This document shows positions 1 through 12,366 of a DNA stretch of 64,000 bases, piece by piece. Source of the DNA: Homalodisca vitripennis (taxonomy: Eukaryota > Arthropoda > Insecta > Hemiptera > Cicadellidae); contig NC_060211.1 of NCBI RefSeq assembly GCF_021130785.1, positions 22,677,001 to 22,741,000 of the forward strand. The letters are read 5' to 3'. Every line of letters begins with the position of its first letter. The stretch's first letter is position 1. The position numbers and the translations under genes were made by a program. The notes under the pieces are model-generated. The model had not been told where the DNA came from. It did no database searches and worked only from the letters and a program-made list of their open reading frames with translations.

Positions 1-1263
1 GTTGAACGTAATACCTTTAAACTTGAATGTTTTAAATCTGAAACTATATATCAGCTATTGACTAATAAATTCGAATGGAATCCCAACTTTGGTAAGATGT
101 GCCTACAACATATACATGTTCTTTTACAAGTCTAATTTTGTACTTTGCTTAGCATGTTCAAGGTAGTATTTTCCTAAAAAATCTGTATTAAAGTTAAATA
201 AAAAACACCTTGATGAATACTCTTTTATAACGCTTCTTTAATAAAATTCAAAATTGCCAACAACCTGTGCACACATACAGCTTGCAATTTAAACCAATAT
301 CAATATCATTTCAACTAATAAACTCAATTCAAACTGGTCTGATTTAATTTGAAATGTGGCAGAGTTTGTTTACAGTAGTGTAAAAACATTTCATTTTACA
401 CCTTCATCTCTTAAACTTATTTGTATTATACACGAAGAAAGTTAAATCTATTTCTTAGAAATCTACTAAGACCAAAACATACATTTGTGTGTCTAGATTT
501 TCAATGTTATACAACCACTTAAAATCTAATGATCTCATTTTCGCAACATACCATGCTGTTATTTATTAATTTATTTTGTAAACAATAGTGTATATTTTTG
601 TTTGCTTGGATATTGTTTCGTTATTGCTTCATTTTTTAACAGTTGTTATGTTATTGTTATTAAATATTATTAATTATTATTATTAAGTTATAATTTTCAA
701 ATCACTTACTGCTGTTATTGTTATTAAAATTATTTATTTTATATCGCTGTTATTATATTATTATTAAATATTATTTATTTTAAAGCGTTGTTGATATGTT
801 ATCATTATTACGACATCTACATTTAAATTATTATTATTACTATGATATTAACTCAAGTTATTCTGGAATTATAATTATCACTTTTGCAACTGCTTTACTA
901 TTTATTATTCTATTCATCTTTTTTCTATCAATGTGTGTAAATCTTTATATATGTAATGGGTTTACCGTGAATAAATGAACAAATAAATGATGTTCACCTT
1001 TTCATCTAATTCTGTTTACTACTGAATTTGTTTTAAGATAAATGTAAAACCTCTGTAGAGTTAAAATAAACAGTAACAAATAGTATATACAACTCACTTT
1101 TAGGTCGAACCCCAAGATGAAAAAAAAGAAATGGGAAATATGCATTATCTCCGGCTGAAGTGGCGTTTATGCAGGTCCAGCCGTCGAACCCCCTGGGGCA
1201 CATCACTTCTGTGACAGATATTAGTGTGAACTTTTACACTAGACGCCAGACACAATACATGTT
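1..1263. other. AT-rich non-coding stretch with TTA-triplet low complexity
   Basis: No convincing gene is visible on either strand. The part around 640-790 is a degenerate low-complexity tract built from TTATTA and AAATAT triplets, and the short frame running through it simply follows that composition. A small less AT-rich patch at about 1100-1215 contains the phrase GTCGAACCCC twice (about 1103 and 1184), which may be a fragment of a dispersed repeat. Confidence 0.5.
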
Positions 1264-1347
1264 GTGGGACGAACGCAAAGGCTAAGTAAGTTTGCTTTTT
1301 TAGAACACTTGTCATCTGTTATAGAGTGCATTCCACCGCCAATAACA

Positions 1348-1612
1348 GATAACTCCTTTTCCCTAATAACAGACAAACGGATATTACAACAGAGTTTACT
1401 TTATTGTTCTTACACTAAAATTAAGATTCCTTTATTGCTAGCAGATAACTCTTTTTCTCTAATAACAGACAAACGAACTTTACAGCAGAGTTTACTTTAT
1501 TGTTCTTACACTAACATTAAAATTTCTTTATTGCTAGCAGATAACTCGTTTTCTCTAATAACAGAAAAACGAATTTTACAACAGAGTTTACTTGATTTTT
1601 CATATTTTTCAA
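1348..1612 (+). repeat. Three-copy 96-bp tandem repeat inside an open frame
   Basis: The phrase GATAACTC starts at 1348, 1444 and 1540, giving an exact 96-bp spacing (32 codons); the third unit is partial. Because 96 is divisible by three, the frame stays open from about 1264 to 1626 and would encode three copies of a 32-residue module beginning DNSFSLIT and containing LQQSLL. The frame has no in-frame ATG: its apparent start is GTG at 1264, so it is not a plausible free-standing protein. It could be an exon, but no strong splice sites are evident. A minisatellite that happens to be stop-free in one frame is the simpler reading. Confidence 0.75.
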
Positions 1613-1639
1613 AAAAATCGAATTAAAATGACTTTATTG

Positions 1640-2996
1640 CCTTATACTTTATACATTTCATTTATGTATAACAATTGTCAGAATTGTTTGTTTCAATTTT
1701 TAACAAACTCACATCATTGAGGCACCAGTCAAACATACAATATATGCTCTTATAACTCACTTATTACCGCCAATATTACATCACATGTTGTCAGTCTACT
1801 CATTGAGCGGTCGTCCAGTCGTATGCTATAAACTCGTCAGCACTGTCTTGGGCGTTTGGGCATACCTTACTGAATTTTGCAACGAATTCGGAGTTTGCAT
1901 TGTACCTTTCCAGTTATATTATCAAAAACATCTTTATTCCATTTTATATATTCATTTATTGAACACATTTGTATTTCTATAATGCATTCCTCATTTCTAT
2001 GTTCTACTTCCTTGCTGAAATCATCTAATTATGATGTATTTAAATAGGTCTACTATACTTTTTTTCTGTTTTCTCATTATACACAGATCTTATCAATAAA
2101 TTAATTTGCCAACATTAAAAAATTCACATATGCTTAAGCTCTTTATACAAATTCAGTGTATTTATTCAGACAAAAAAGTAGACAAATATTTATAATGGTA
2201 ACTAATGTAATATCAAAATATTAATATGGGGATCCAACTTAACAGATTCATATTAAATACAAAGAAACAAGAAATGCGTTACAGTAAAACTCTCCCATAA
2301 ATAAGAACTAAAGACCTACTAAGTACATAGTTTAGCAATATGTGTGTTTATCATAGTCATATTGGATTTCTCTTCCTCAAAAGGTTTTGTTATTCAACGT
2401 ACCATAATGTTTTATCATTTTTTAAACTTGAATATTACTAATAATTCTTTATAAATTAATTCATTTATTCACCAATTAAATCATAATACCTGTACACGTA
2501 ATTAATAGATTATAAGAGCATTATTTTACACTTATATTAATAAACCAGATTATCTCAAATAACTTATACGCAAAAATTATGAGTTCTAGTTTTATTTTAA
2601 GTGGCTGTAAGTGTATTGCGAATCCTTAAGTAAAATTAATACATGGTGCACCCAAAATAGTCTAACATACAATGAAACGTATGTAATCAAATCTCAAACT
2701 TTCCTAGCATTTCTCGATTTCTGTTGAGTTTCGTTTTGTATTGAGTACATCCATTTTATTCAGGGCCTTTGCTTCCGTGGATTTATTCATAAAATAGTTT
2801 TTTAGGACAACCTCTTTTATAATTCTCTCTCTATCCTTCTTTAAACACGTTGGCACTGAATTAAAAGTATGTAGCGTCCTATATTTGAATAAATTCTTTC
2901 AAGATCCACGAGATGTCCTATGATATTTCAGAATCTAGTCAGATTATTTTAAGGGCCTAAATGTTTCTACTCGAACATTCGCGAGCAGTTTCTCAC
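1640..2996. other. Non-coding, nothing recognisable
   Basis: AT-rich sequence with no supported coding frame, RNA gene or mobile element. If the exon at 2997-3100 belongs to a minus-strand host gene, this stretch would be its downstream intron, but I could not find the next exon. Confidence 0.4.
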
Positions 2997-3100
2997 CTGA
3001 CGTGTTGTCAACTCTGGAGGGAAGACGGTCACACTCATACCGACGCAATCCAATCACCTGATCCAGAGTATGGCCTTCCGGCAGAGTGGACATCACGATC
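2997..3100 (-). CDS. Isolated internal exon of an unidentified host gene
   Basis: Read on the minus strand, a pyrimidine-rich tract ending CTCTGTTCCAG (a good 3' splice site) is followed by 104 nt that end CGTCAG before GTGAGA (a near-consensus 5' splice site). The 104 nt split as 1 + 34 codons + 1 and are stop-free in that frame. The peptide has mixed, protein-like composition, containing STLPEGHTLDQVIGL and then RRYECDRLPSR. It is less AT-rich than its surroundings, as expected for an exon in AT-rich introns. I do not recognise the protein and found no neighbouring exons, so gene identity and extent are unknown. Chance occurrence of both splice signals around an open frame is possible but less likely. 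Confidence 0.5.
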
Positions 3101-4130
3101 CTGGAACAGAGCAGAGTCTGTCAAACAGTAGGTAAGGACTTTAAGTTGTCTTTCTGTCAACCTGAGCTGGCCAAAATGGTGAAATCAATGCTAATAATGA
3201 CAGAGTATGTAGGGTACTTGGAGTTTTTTTATCATCAAATGTATGAATAGTTTTTTATTAACTCGCTTTCCTTCGTTTTCTTGACACAACATTAACTTTA
3301 TAAATATTAAAACTTGTCAACTACTAAATATTACAAAATTGTCAACTCTGTGTACACCTTTGTTTAGGTAGTTCAAAGATGGTTTCCAGGTAGTATAAAA
3401 AATACGCATTTGCGAGAAATATTTGAAATTTTTTTACCACTTTTTTATTATTATTTAACACTATATTTACACTTTTTTAAACACTTTTCAATTGCATTTA
3501 ATTATTTTAAATAGATTTCCTCACAATAACTTAAACTGTCTGAAAATTATCAAATAATTCATAACAATGCAGTAGTTAACTTTGATTAGGAAATTTGCTA
3601 AATTTTAGATATTTTCCCACTTGCTTTCACTCACCCTTCTCCCACTTTTGTAACTTTGAAAAGTATATTTTGAGCATCAATAATGGCTAAGAAAAATATT
3701 TTGGCACAAAATATAAACCTATTTTCTGACTCCCTTACGTTCAAATAATTCACATTATATTTGCATCATGAGCATTCTAGTGCTAACTAACTCAGGCCGT
3801 GATAGGTTAAATGACAGATGATAGAATTCGTTTTGTATATCATGTAAAATGTGAAGTTGGGTGGGATGAAGAAAAAATATCCGCAAGCATATATTTCCCT
3901 AATTGTTACATCTAAATTTTGTAACTAATGACTCAAATTGCGTACATAAAAATTATGTTATTTATTAGCAGCACATTTATAATATCACAAAGTTTAACAC
4001 ATTACATCCCAGATTCCCTACACACCTACACACCTACTTTATTTATATAATTCTAAATTTTCAATGCTGCAAACCATGATTTATATTAATAAAGCAAAAT
4101 TTATTATATGATTATTATATGGTAGGAGTA
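3101..4130. other. Non-coding, nothing recognisable
   Basis: AT-rich; no coding frame, RNA gene or structured repeat that I could support. It would be intronic if the exon just below is real. Confidence 0.4.
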
Positions 4131-4335
4131 CGCCACACCACTTGTCACGTAACAGCATTTGCTGAGGCTGCATGCAAAATTTCAAATATGTAGCTCATTT
4201 CATTCTCAAGATGTCCTGCGGAAATATAGGCAGACATCAATTCAAACGGAGAAAGAATGTTTACTCTCCCGGCAGACAAAAGAGAAATTGTGTCAGCCTA
4301 CTGAGTGATAAGCTTCAATGACGCTCAGCATATTC
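4131..4335 (+). repeat. Dispersed repeat with CTAACGCTCAGCCA-type ends, copy 1
   Basis: Shares the recurring layout of a dispersed family in this window: a start like CGCCACAC and AACAGCATT, a middle with ATTCTCAAGAT and TGCGGA, a purine-rich GACAGA segment, then GTGATAAGCTTC and a terminal ATGACGCTCAGC. The closest relative is the copy at about 37291-37475. No coding capacity is seen. Confidence 0.6.
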
Positions 4336-4575
4336 CATGGTTGGACATGCACTATAGAACTCAATCTTGTCTATGTTGTTAGCAAAAATCTTCAAATGAA
4401 ATCTTTCTTGAGACATTTTTTTACTTCATAGATTAAAATGTTTGTTTATAAGGTTTTAACTCTAAGCAGCGTTCAAACAATAAATGTTTTGGTGATATAA
4501 TTGTATTCAGTTTATTAAAAAATTTATTTATTCTTCATTTCCATCATTGATACCCAAAACCAATTTTACAATATT

Positions 4576-4775
4576 CACTGATGCTCAGCCATTCCAATTC
4601 CATGGGTTACATGCACCGTCATTGAACTCAATGTTGCTTATAAAAAAACGAATCCTTAAGTAAAATTCTATGTCCGTACGTCAGATCATTTTCGAGATAT
4701 CGTGCGGATGGACAGACAGAAATGAATGACTTTTCAAATCCCTCCAGTGATAAAACTTCACTAACTCTCAGCCAA
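4576..4775 (+). repeat. Dispersed repeat with CTAACGCTCAGCCA-type ends, copy 2
   Basis: Starts CACTGATGCTCAGCCATTCC, continues with CCATGGGTTACATGCACC and ATTGAACTCAATGTTG, then TTTTCGAGATATCGTGCGGA, GGACAGACAGAAATGA, and ends GTGATAAAACTTCACTAACTCTCAGCCAAT (given here in pieces). It is followed after about 50 bp by a second similar copy. Confidence 0.7.
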
Positions 4776-4820
4776 TTATTTTACCATTATTGTTACCCAA
4801 AGACCAATTTTAAAATGTTC

Positions 4821-5008
4821 ACTGACCCTCAGCCATTCCAACTCTATGGGGTTACATGCACCATCATCGAACTCAATGTTGGTTATTAAAAAAAACGAAT
4901 CTTTATCTAAAGTTCTATTATCCGTAAATCAATATATCATACGGACGGACAGACAGAAATGATATTTGTCCACCTCTCGAATTATAAGCTTAACTAACGC
5001 TCAGCCAA
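4821..5008 (+). repeat. Dispersed repeat with CTAACGCTCAGCCA-type ends, copy 3
   Basis: Clearly homologous to the copy just upstream: both carry CAGCCATTCCAA, GTTACATGCACC, GAACTCAATGTTG and GGACAGACAGAAATGA in the same order. It ends CTAACGCTCAGCCAAT. The two copies form a local tandem pair. Confidence 0.7.
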
Positions 5009-5012
5009 TATT

Positions 5013-7302
5013 TTTTTTAGCAAACAAAATATTCGTAGGTACTTCTTCTATTTATGTCTAGATATTGTGTTTATTGCGTGATAAATGTACAAAACTCTAA
5101 AGTCGGTGTGAAAAGAGACATCCCCAGAGGAATTTCTAAGATGGTGTTTCACTGTGTAGGTTTAAGTCCCAGATGAGCGCTCCTCTTCATGGATGAGGTA
5201 AATGGGAGAAGACAGCAAAGCTTTCACTCGTGTTTTACAGTTAACTGGACTAACGAGTCAACCCCTCCTTAGCCAGCTTAAGGGAGTCTACTCCTCAGCC
5301 GTTCATTACTTATTCACTTTAGTCCTTTGTGAAATACCTCTGTTGAAGAAAAAGTAACTCCAGAAAAGATGCTTCAATACTGTTGGTTTCATTTAATAAT
5401 TTTACTAAACCATTAACCATAAATAACTTTACTTATAGACCATATTTTGTATACTCTATTTATTCAAATCACGATACCAATTTGTATCATGCTAGGGTGT
5501 ATAGGGGGTTTATAAGGGTGATAGTATTTATATATGACGAAAAATAGCGACCGCTTCGAGTTAGCATATTTTAAAAATAAAATACTGCAATGAAATTATA
5601 TGACTGTTAATATGTGTTGTAGCAATACAGGCGTCTCCATTTCATTCTGCCACCTCTGTTTTCTCAAAACTACTAAATTTATAGTAAAGTTTTGTATGGG
5701 TGACATTCAACTACTTTTTAGTGAGAAGTAAAAAAATATGTTTTAATTTCAAAAGTGATCAACCATTTTCCTATGTGGCGGCCAATTTTAAAATTTGTAA
5801 TGAAACACGCTATATTTTCATGCATTATTGAATATAAATACATTTCTTTTTAATTGCTAACAATAAAATTGCAATATTTCTTTTAGCTAATATGTTTATT
5901 AGTTACAACCTATTATAGTTCTCAAAATTACATTTTGGACATATAATAACCATTGTATGACTAACTTCGAACGTAATAAAAATCTAATGGCGTTATTGTT
6001 AAGTGGGCTATTATTATCGTGCATAGTTTCAGTTGTAGTCAATAAAATACCAACCATGATTATAAAAGTTTAATATTGAAAATATAATGACCAATATAGC
6101 CAACAACCAAGTCACATCGTAAAAGTGAATAATTTCTATTATTTGAACCATTGCAGATATTGTATTAACACTTCATACACCAATATTATACCTAAATATT
6201 TAAGTGTTTATATAAATATATAAATTTTTATCATATCAGGAGACGAGCCAGCAGGATTTAAAAATGCAGTCACACATAAGAGCTTATTATATAAAAACAG
6301 AAAATGCTGACTGAAATAAAAAAAAGTCCAATTAGGGTGTTTTATAAGTAGAGAGAAGCTAAAAGATTTAACTTAAAAACAAATACTGTATAGCTCTAGA
6401 TCCAGCGTAATTAATTAAGAAGAATTTCATTATTTAATTTGGAGAGAAATTTAATACTGTTAGAACATAACATTAATTAAAATTGTCATATTATAAATTT
6501 CTTTGTCAGAATTACGATATTGTTCACATTCTAAAACTAATAATATATAAACAGTCTAAAGAATGTTACAATTCTTTTCGTGTCCTTCCGTGATAATCTA
6601 TATATTTATACTTTAACTGGTAGCAATACAGGAAACAAAAGTGTACAACATGGCAACAGTGGAAGGACTGTAATTGAATTTTTAACAGCTCACATACCCA
6701 CCTACAGTTTTCGTTCTCCTCTATTTCGTTGATGGAATGTTATAGTTTTGTGCTTTTAGAACTATTCATGATGTACCCGTCGCTCGTAATGGAGCAATTA
6801 TAACAATTTTTGGACTTAGTTGATCCCAAAATATCATTCTGCATACACATAGATAGAAAAAGGTAAATAAAATAACTTAATAGTATGCAAACATGTATAT
6901 GGAAATACATACTATAATCATCACGTAAAAAAAAACAATTTAAAGAAGTTAGTACCATTTTTTACTAAACATCAAACATTCCAATTTCAAGACGTGTTTT
7001 ACGTACACACATGAACAGTTTTTGTCAGATATTATTAAATAACAATTTATAGATAGTATTCTTAATGCATTAAATTATTTGGTTTAGTTATTGTTGTCAC
7101 CAATCTCCGACATTACGGCCATAAAGTAGTGTTCTTTAAAGGAGGAGCTGCACGTTTTGGTAAAAAAACCATAATATTTTCATCACATAAAAAAGAGTCT
7201 ATGTTTATTTTTTTAAAGAACATATACATATATTTATACAGTTTGATATATTGAGTGGTTCTCTTTTTTATATATATGAAATTATAAATTTAAAAACCAA
7301 CC
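5013..7302. other. Non-coding, nothing recognisable
   Basis: AT-rich sequence. Short open frames exist on both strands but have no recognisable domain or splice context. The patch at about 5095-5335 is less AT-rich but shows no motif I can name. Confidence 0.4.
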
Positions 7303-8075
7303 TTAGTACATTCCTGTATCATATGATGGGTTCTCCAGATCCTCCTACTCTTCATAATGATCATAAATTTCCTTTTAGCCAATCTTTGTTTTAGTTTACA
7401 TTTTTTCAATTTATTCTACCGCTTTCTCCATTTTCGAATTCTAATCTCCTCAGCTTTCTTCAAACGTTTAAATAATTTTTTTCTAAAAACATATTCAAAT
7501 TTCCTTCAGAATCTTACATTGTATAATATTTCCTTGGTTGTATTAAGCTATGACTTCATAGACACCTAATTCAAATACACTTTTTAGTTCAAAAAGGCTT
7601 TTTGGCTCCTGTGACCATATTACGGTATTTATCAACTCTGCTGCATTCTGAGTTCCGCTATTTAATCATCTGTGGAGCAGGGCAGGGTTTCCAAGTCCTT
7701 AAATATAGGCTTCAATTGTTCCATCACTATTCTTGGAAGGTGTATATGCTCATTATGAGTATATTCTTCATCATTCTCCTGTTCCTTCTTTTATTCGCAT
7801 CAGCTATCTGGTCCAGAAGGACATAGGCCGTGAGCGGGATCACTGTTTGAGATGCCAAGTGAACATATTCAGCCCACACAGCTTGCTTTATATTTTTCAG
7901 GTTTGCCCCCTAATAGCTATGTGGATAATCCTTTTGGATTTGATTAATTCGAGTATTTGCAAGATGTCCAAACCCTCCAATAGTCTTTCCATCTTGAAGT
8001 GTTGTTTAGGCCATTGTTTTCTTAAAATTACAAAGAATAAAATATTTATATTTTGTTTGCGAGTTCCACTAAATA
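7303..8075 (-). pseudogene. Decayed Mutator-like (MULE-type) transposase, C-terminal part
   Basis: Reading the minus strand from about 8075 down and allowing frame changes and stops, a chain of fragments appears in an order I know from insect Mutator-like transposases: GTR, then DGKTIGGFGHL, then LKNIKQAVWAEY, then DPAHGLCPSGPDS, then LPRIVMEQLKPIFKDL, then GTQNAAE with NTVIW, then SVFELGVYE, and a basic tail ending SYDTGMY before a stop at 7303-7305. In the family these come after the catalytic core (variants of KLTD, AVWA, HGLCP-G-DSWC, the HG-TQN-NES-N-IW block and the LGVYDA block). Several in-frame stops and frameshifts are present, so it cannot be functional. The N-terminal half and terminal inverted repeats were not found. 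Family assignment is from remembered motif order and needs a profile search. Confidence 0.6.
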
Positions 8076-10957
8076 TTCTATTTCTGTTTTTGTAGCAATT
8101 ATCTTTGCTTTTTAACTATCAGAAAAACTGAATATCAAACGTTATACGATCACTTTTCCCATCACAGAACAGTAGCAGAAACACAAACACAACAAATCAG
8201 AATACATCTGAAGAAATCTACCTTGTGAATGTGCAGAATCATTGCCACCAACATAACACTACAAATATCTTACTAGAGTAATTTAAAAGAGGAATTTTGT
8301 CAAAAATCATAAAATTTTCGCAAGGATGTCTTTTGCACGTACTTACGTTTTATGACATAACTTTTTTAATTAATTACGGGATAGAATAACCTTTGCGTCG
8401 AATTTGATCAAAAAGTATGTATACTCAGATAAAGCTAAGAAAGAAAATCGATTTTTTCCGATTCTCACCATCCGACTCCCACTAAATCTGTGAATCTGAA
8501 CGCCTATCACACCTTATTTTACTAACATTAAAGATCCAAAATCCACTAGGGTGGAGTCCTCATGTGGATGTTTAATAATAAAAAATGCACCCCTTTTACA
8601 GTGAGACCATTTAAATTTCAAATAAAATATTAAAGTCTGTTGGAACCAGGGAGTATTTTCCTGCACAAAAGAGCCTTAGCGTACTGATACTTAATAGATT
8701 TTAATGTTTGAAATCGTTGTTTAGTGATACACTGTATCTATACGGCCAAGATCCAGTGCCTTATAATTTGATCATGTATCTACAAAGTTTTAAAAATGGT
8801 AGAGGCTAGAAAATTTCCAAAAGTCATATTTCAAATACAATAGAACACCAAAAAGCGTCGTGAAGGGGCACTGAAAATTATTACAGAATTCTTGAGCAAT
8901 CTTAAACAACTTGTAATTTTATGATTCTCTTCGTTAAATATTCATTATAGTGGATGTTAAGGTTTGAAAAAATAGCAAAACAGCACGATAGCTTAACAAG
9001 TAAACACGATATCTCTACAGGCACCGTAGTTCTCGATAATTTTGAACTAATCGTGGAACCCTAAATGCTTCATTACATTCGTCTTAAACAAGTTTTATCA
9101 CTTAAATATGGACTACTCCAATATGGAGGTTATATAATATTTGAGGAAAAAGTTTACCTGTATATTGTATAGTTCTCATAGTTCTCTATGTTAATGTTGT
9201 GTGTGGGTGTTTTGATTAATTTGCGTCAATTGTTACCACAGTGAAATTGCTTTATGTGTGAACTTACGTATGTACCCTTTTTAAAACGATAACACGCGAA
9301 ATTATTAGCCAATTTGTTATTCAAACAAGCAGACAGGTTTATGTTACAAATGCTTTAGAAAATTTCAAGTGCCAGAACACTATAATACAATTTCTAAAGC
9401 GGCACTTAAAAAAATTAAATAAGATATTTATTTTATTTCAAAATGAAGGATAAAGTGCTATGAGTGTGAATTGTGATGCTACACTTAAAGAAACAAGAGT
9501 CAAGAGCAAAAGGCTCGTAAAGGGAAACTGTACTACGGTACCCAGCTGATTCAAATGGGAATGTCATTAATGATGGATACTACCTTCTTCGTATGGTCAC
9601 GTGCATTATTAATCTAACTTGTCATTACTTTAAAACTAAGCATTGCTTGAAGATGACATTGTAACCTATTTAATGTCAAAATAAAATAATTTATTCTTGG
9701 CCTGTAAATAATTTCCCAAACCAACAAACAGATATGGATTCAGATATGGATCTGTTTTTGTCCAAAGTCCTCTTGCAGTTTTTGAAATAAAGTTTGTTTA
9801 GAAATTTGATGTGGTAATGGCTAGAAATCTAATTTTTCTACTAAAGATGAAAATTAAAGAAACTGTATGGAAAACAGTATTTTTTAAATTACGTTATTAT
9901 TTTATGTAAAAAAACATATCTTATTAAGTTTTTAAAAGTCAACTACAAACCTTTTGGTCTATATCATTTTTTAAGCGTCTAGTCAGTTTAAAATAAATAT
10001 ATTATGGAAACAAACGTTTTTAGGCATTTATGAAAAGCCATAACCCAAAATATTTTAACAAAATCCTTTTTGAAAAAATGTTTAGGAGTAAAATTAACAA
10101 CAAATACTAAGAATGTTTAGTATATTATTTTATATTTGCAAATTATTTGCTCTAAAACTGACGTGGTACAACTGATTTTGCGAAAGTAATTTTGACCATG
10201 TCATAGAATGAAAGGGTTAGTGCAGTGATGTTGAACTCTAAGTTAGAAGGCATGTTTCACAATTAGCTAATGGATGTTATTGGACAACAACCGTACTTAC
10301 CAAGCTTGCTTGTGTCACTTCTAAAGAAGATGTAAAATAATGGTTTATTCGAGAACGTGAATGATTTAAAATTAGCAAGTACGGGTTTAGGTTATAGTAG
10401 CTAAGTTTAGAATACAAATATGGATTCATCATGAAATTAAGAGTATCAAATGCGTATTCAAGAGTACTAAACACGTACCTTTTACCTTTAACATTTATTT
10501 TGTAGAACACTTACATAGAAAAAAATGATATGCAGAAAATAAAGCTTTTTTCATTTATCTATAGGAATCTTTTTTAATACTTTAATAATTCCTAACATTC
10601 GACACCATATTTTAAAACCACCCTTTATTTATTTCAACAAACACTCAATCAATCATTCATGCACGTGTAATTGAAATCTGGGAATGAAATTCGTATCTTG
10701 AATCTAATTAAATTGAAAAATAACTCATTCAATTTATCTTGTCTAATTTCTGAATTTCTGATTAACCTGCACTATAATTTCAAAATCAAACTGTCTTCAT
10801 TTGACGAGGTTTACAATCAGCGATGTACAAGCGGTCATGGCCAGCAATAAATTATGTCATTCGCGTGACCCCCAGTTATTCAAGGTAAGGAAGAAAACGT
10901 CAGTTACACTTTGTGTCGCTGAGGGTGTAAGACTCATCCATAAGACTAATGTTCAAA
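8076..10957. other. Non-coding, nothing recognisable
   Basis: AT-rich with no supported gene. At 10801-10885 a short frame ends in CAAG followed by GTAAGG, a possible 5' splice site, but there is no good 3' splice site upstream and I do not call an exon. Confidence 0.4.
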
Positions 10958-10960
10958 TAT

Positions 10961-11163
10961 TCACTAACGCTCAGCCAAATCCAATAGAGTAACATGCATC
11001 ATCATCGAAATCGGTGTTTCCTAAACGAGAAATGAAGCTGCAAATTTTCAAGTCTGTACATCAGTTGGTTTTCAAGATATCGCACGGACAGACCGATGGA
11101 TATACAGACATAAAGAAATGAAATTTTCTGCCCCTCGAGTGATTTTACTAACGCTCAGCCAAT
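10961..11163 (+). repeat. Dispersed repeat with CTAACGCTCAGCCA-type ends, copy 4
   Basis: A well-preserved copy. It is bounded by CACTAACGCTCAGCCAAAT at the start and CTAACGCTCAGCCAATG at the end, and contains ACATGCATCATCATCGAA, TTTTCAAGATATCGCACGGA and GACAGACCGATGG. The two boundary motifs are in the same orientation, so the ends are direct, not inverted, repeats. Confidence 0.75.
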
Positions 11164-11175
11164 GCTCTTTCTTTA

Positions 11176-12366
11176 TTGGTGATTTAATATACAATTTTTG
11201 CCAAACTAATGTTTAATGTATAGTTACTTCTACTCCCATCTGAGTAAAATATCTGTTTCAATTATGTTTTGAAGAAGGTAAAGATACATCTCTATGATAC
11301 ATAAATCATACTGCTTCTTAGAGAATTCAAACCAAATACAGAAACGAGTTAAAAAAATAAAACAACAATTTAGATTTTAATTTGACGCGATTTTACAATA
11401 TTTTGTGATGAACATAAACTCATAGACAATGTCACTGACAGCAGAGCCTCCAAGGCCTGGTGTATCGTTTATCTAATTATAAAGCAAACATCATATCAAA
11501 TATCAACCACTCTCTCTGTGTAACTCTGAAATTGTGTTTTATTGATCTAATTATTTCACAACAAACCGTTAAAAGCATCCACAGCAAATATTATGTTGCT
11601 TAATCAAAGCATTTGGATTTTTTTTATGCGTTAGTATAGGGTTGGGATTTCCTAATACGCATTACTGTGCTAATTCGCAAAATGCAACAAAAGGATGCAT
11701 TTTCAAATAATAAATATAAAAGTACGTAAGTTGTGTTTCCATAAGTATTAGTGTAGTGATATAATGGAAACTAAAACTATTTGTGTTGTGATATAATAGA
11801 TTATTTTACAACAATATAACGTACTATTTCTCCGAATAACAATAAGGAGATAGTGGACAATTTTCATGGAACTTCCAAATTGGGGTTGTGGCTTTAAGAT
11901 AGTGAAACCTACGACAAATTTAAAGATGTCATAGTTTATCATCAGCGCCCAACGTAATCTTTGCCTTAGGGTTTCATCTTACGTTGAGCCTGGTATAAGA
12001 TCAGCGATATTGTCCGTGTTATTTTTTATTATTGAAGAGAAATGCCTGTTTTTTTAACAACCAGCAGTTTGCTAACATGAAAATACACTCATCATTCCTA
12101 CTACAGAGTTGATGAGCGGTTGTAGTGCGTTAGATCACTCACCACAATCGCAGGTACTCAAACTCGTCACCTCCACCCATAACATTTTTTATTTATAAAA
12201 CAAGAAGGAAAACGTAATATCTGTGGCATGTAACCGCCACTGTGATCGGGTCGGTCAGTGTGTAGGAGCTAATCGGGCGACGTTTGACCGAGGATCGGAA
12301 CGGGCACAATCAGGCCGTTTTTCGATGAACGGGTTTGGTCGAGTACGCACTTGTGGTGGAGGAGTG
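11176..12366. other. Non-coding; GC-richer patch before the duplication
   Basis: No gene recognised. From about 12180 to 12366 composition shifts sharply to GC-rich, with many CGG/CGA words (GATCGGGTCGGTCAG, GGGCGACG), leading directly into the duplicated unit that starts at 12367. This patch may be part of the same ancestral repeat but occurs only once. Confidence 0.4.

Noticed and set aside
10801..10890. Possible exon ending CAAG/GTAAGG
   Set aside because: Good donor but no credible acceptor upstream, and the encoded peptide is not recognised.
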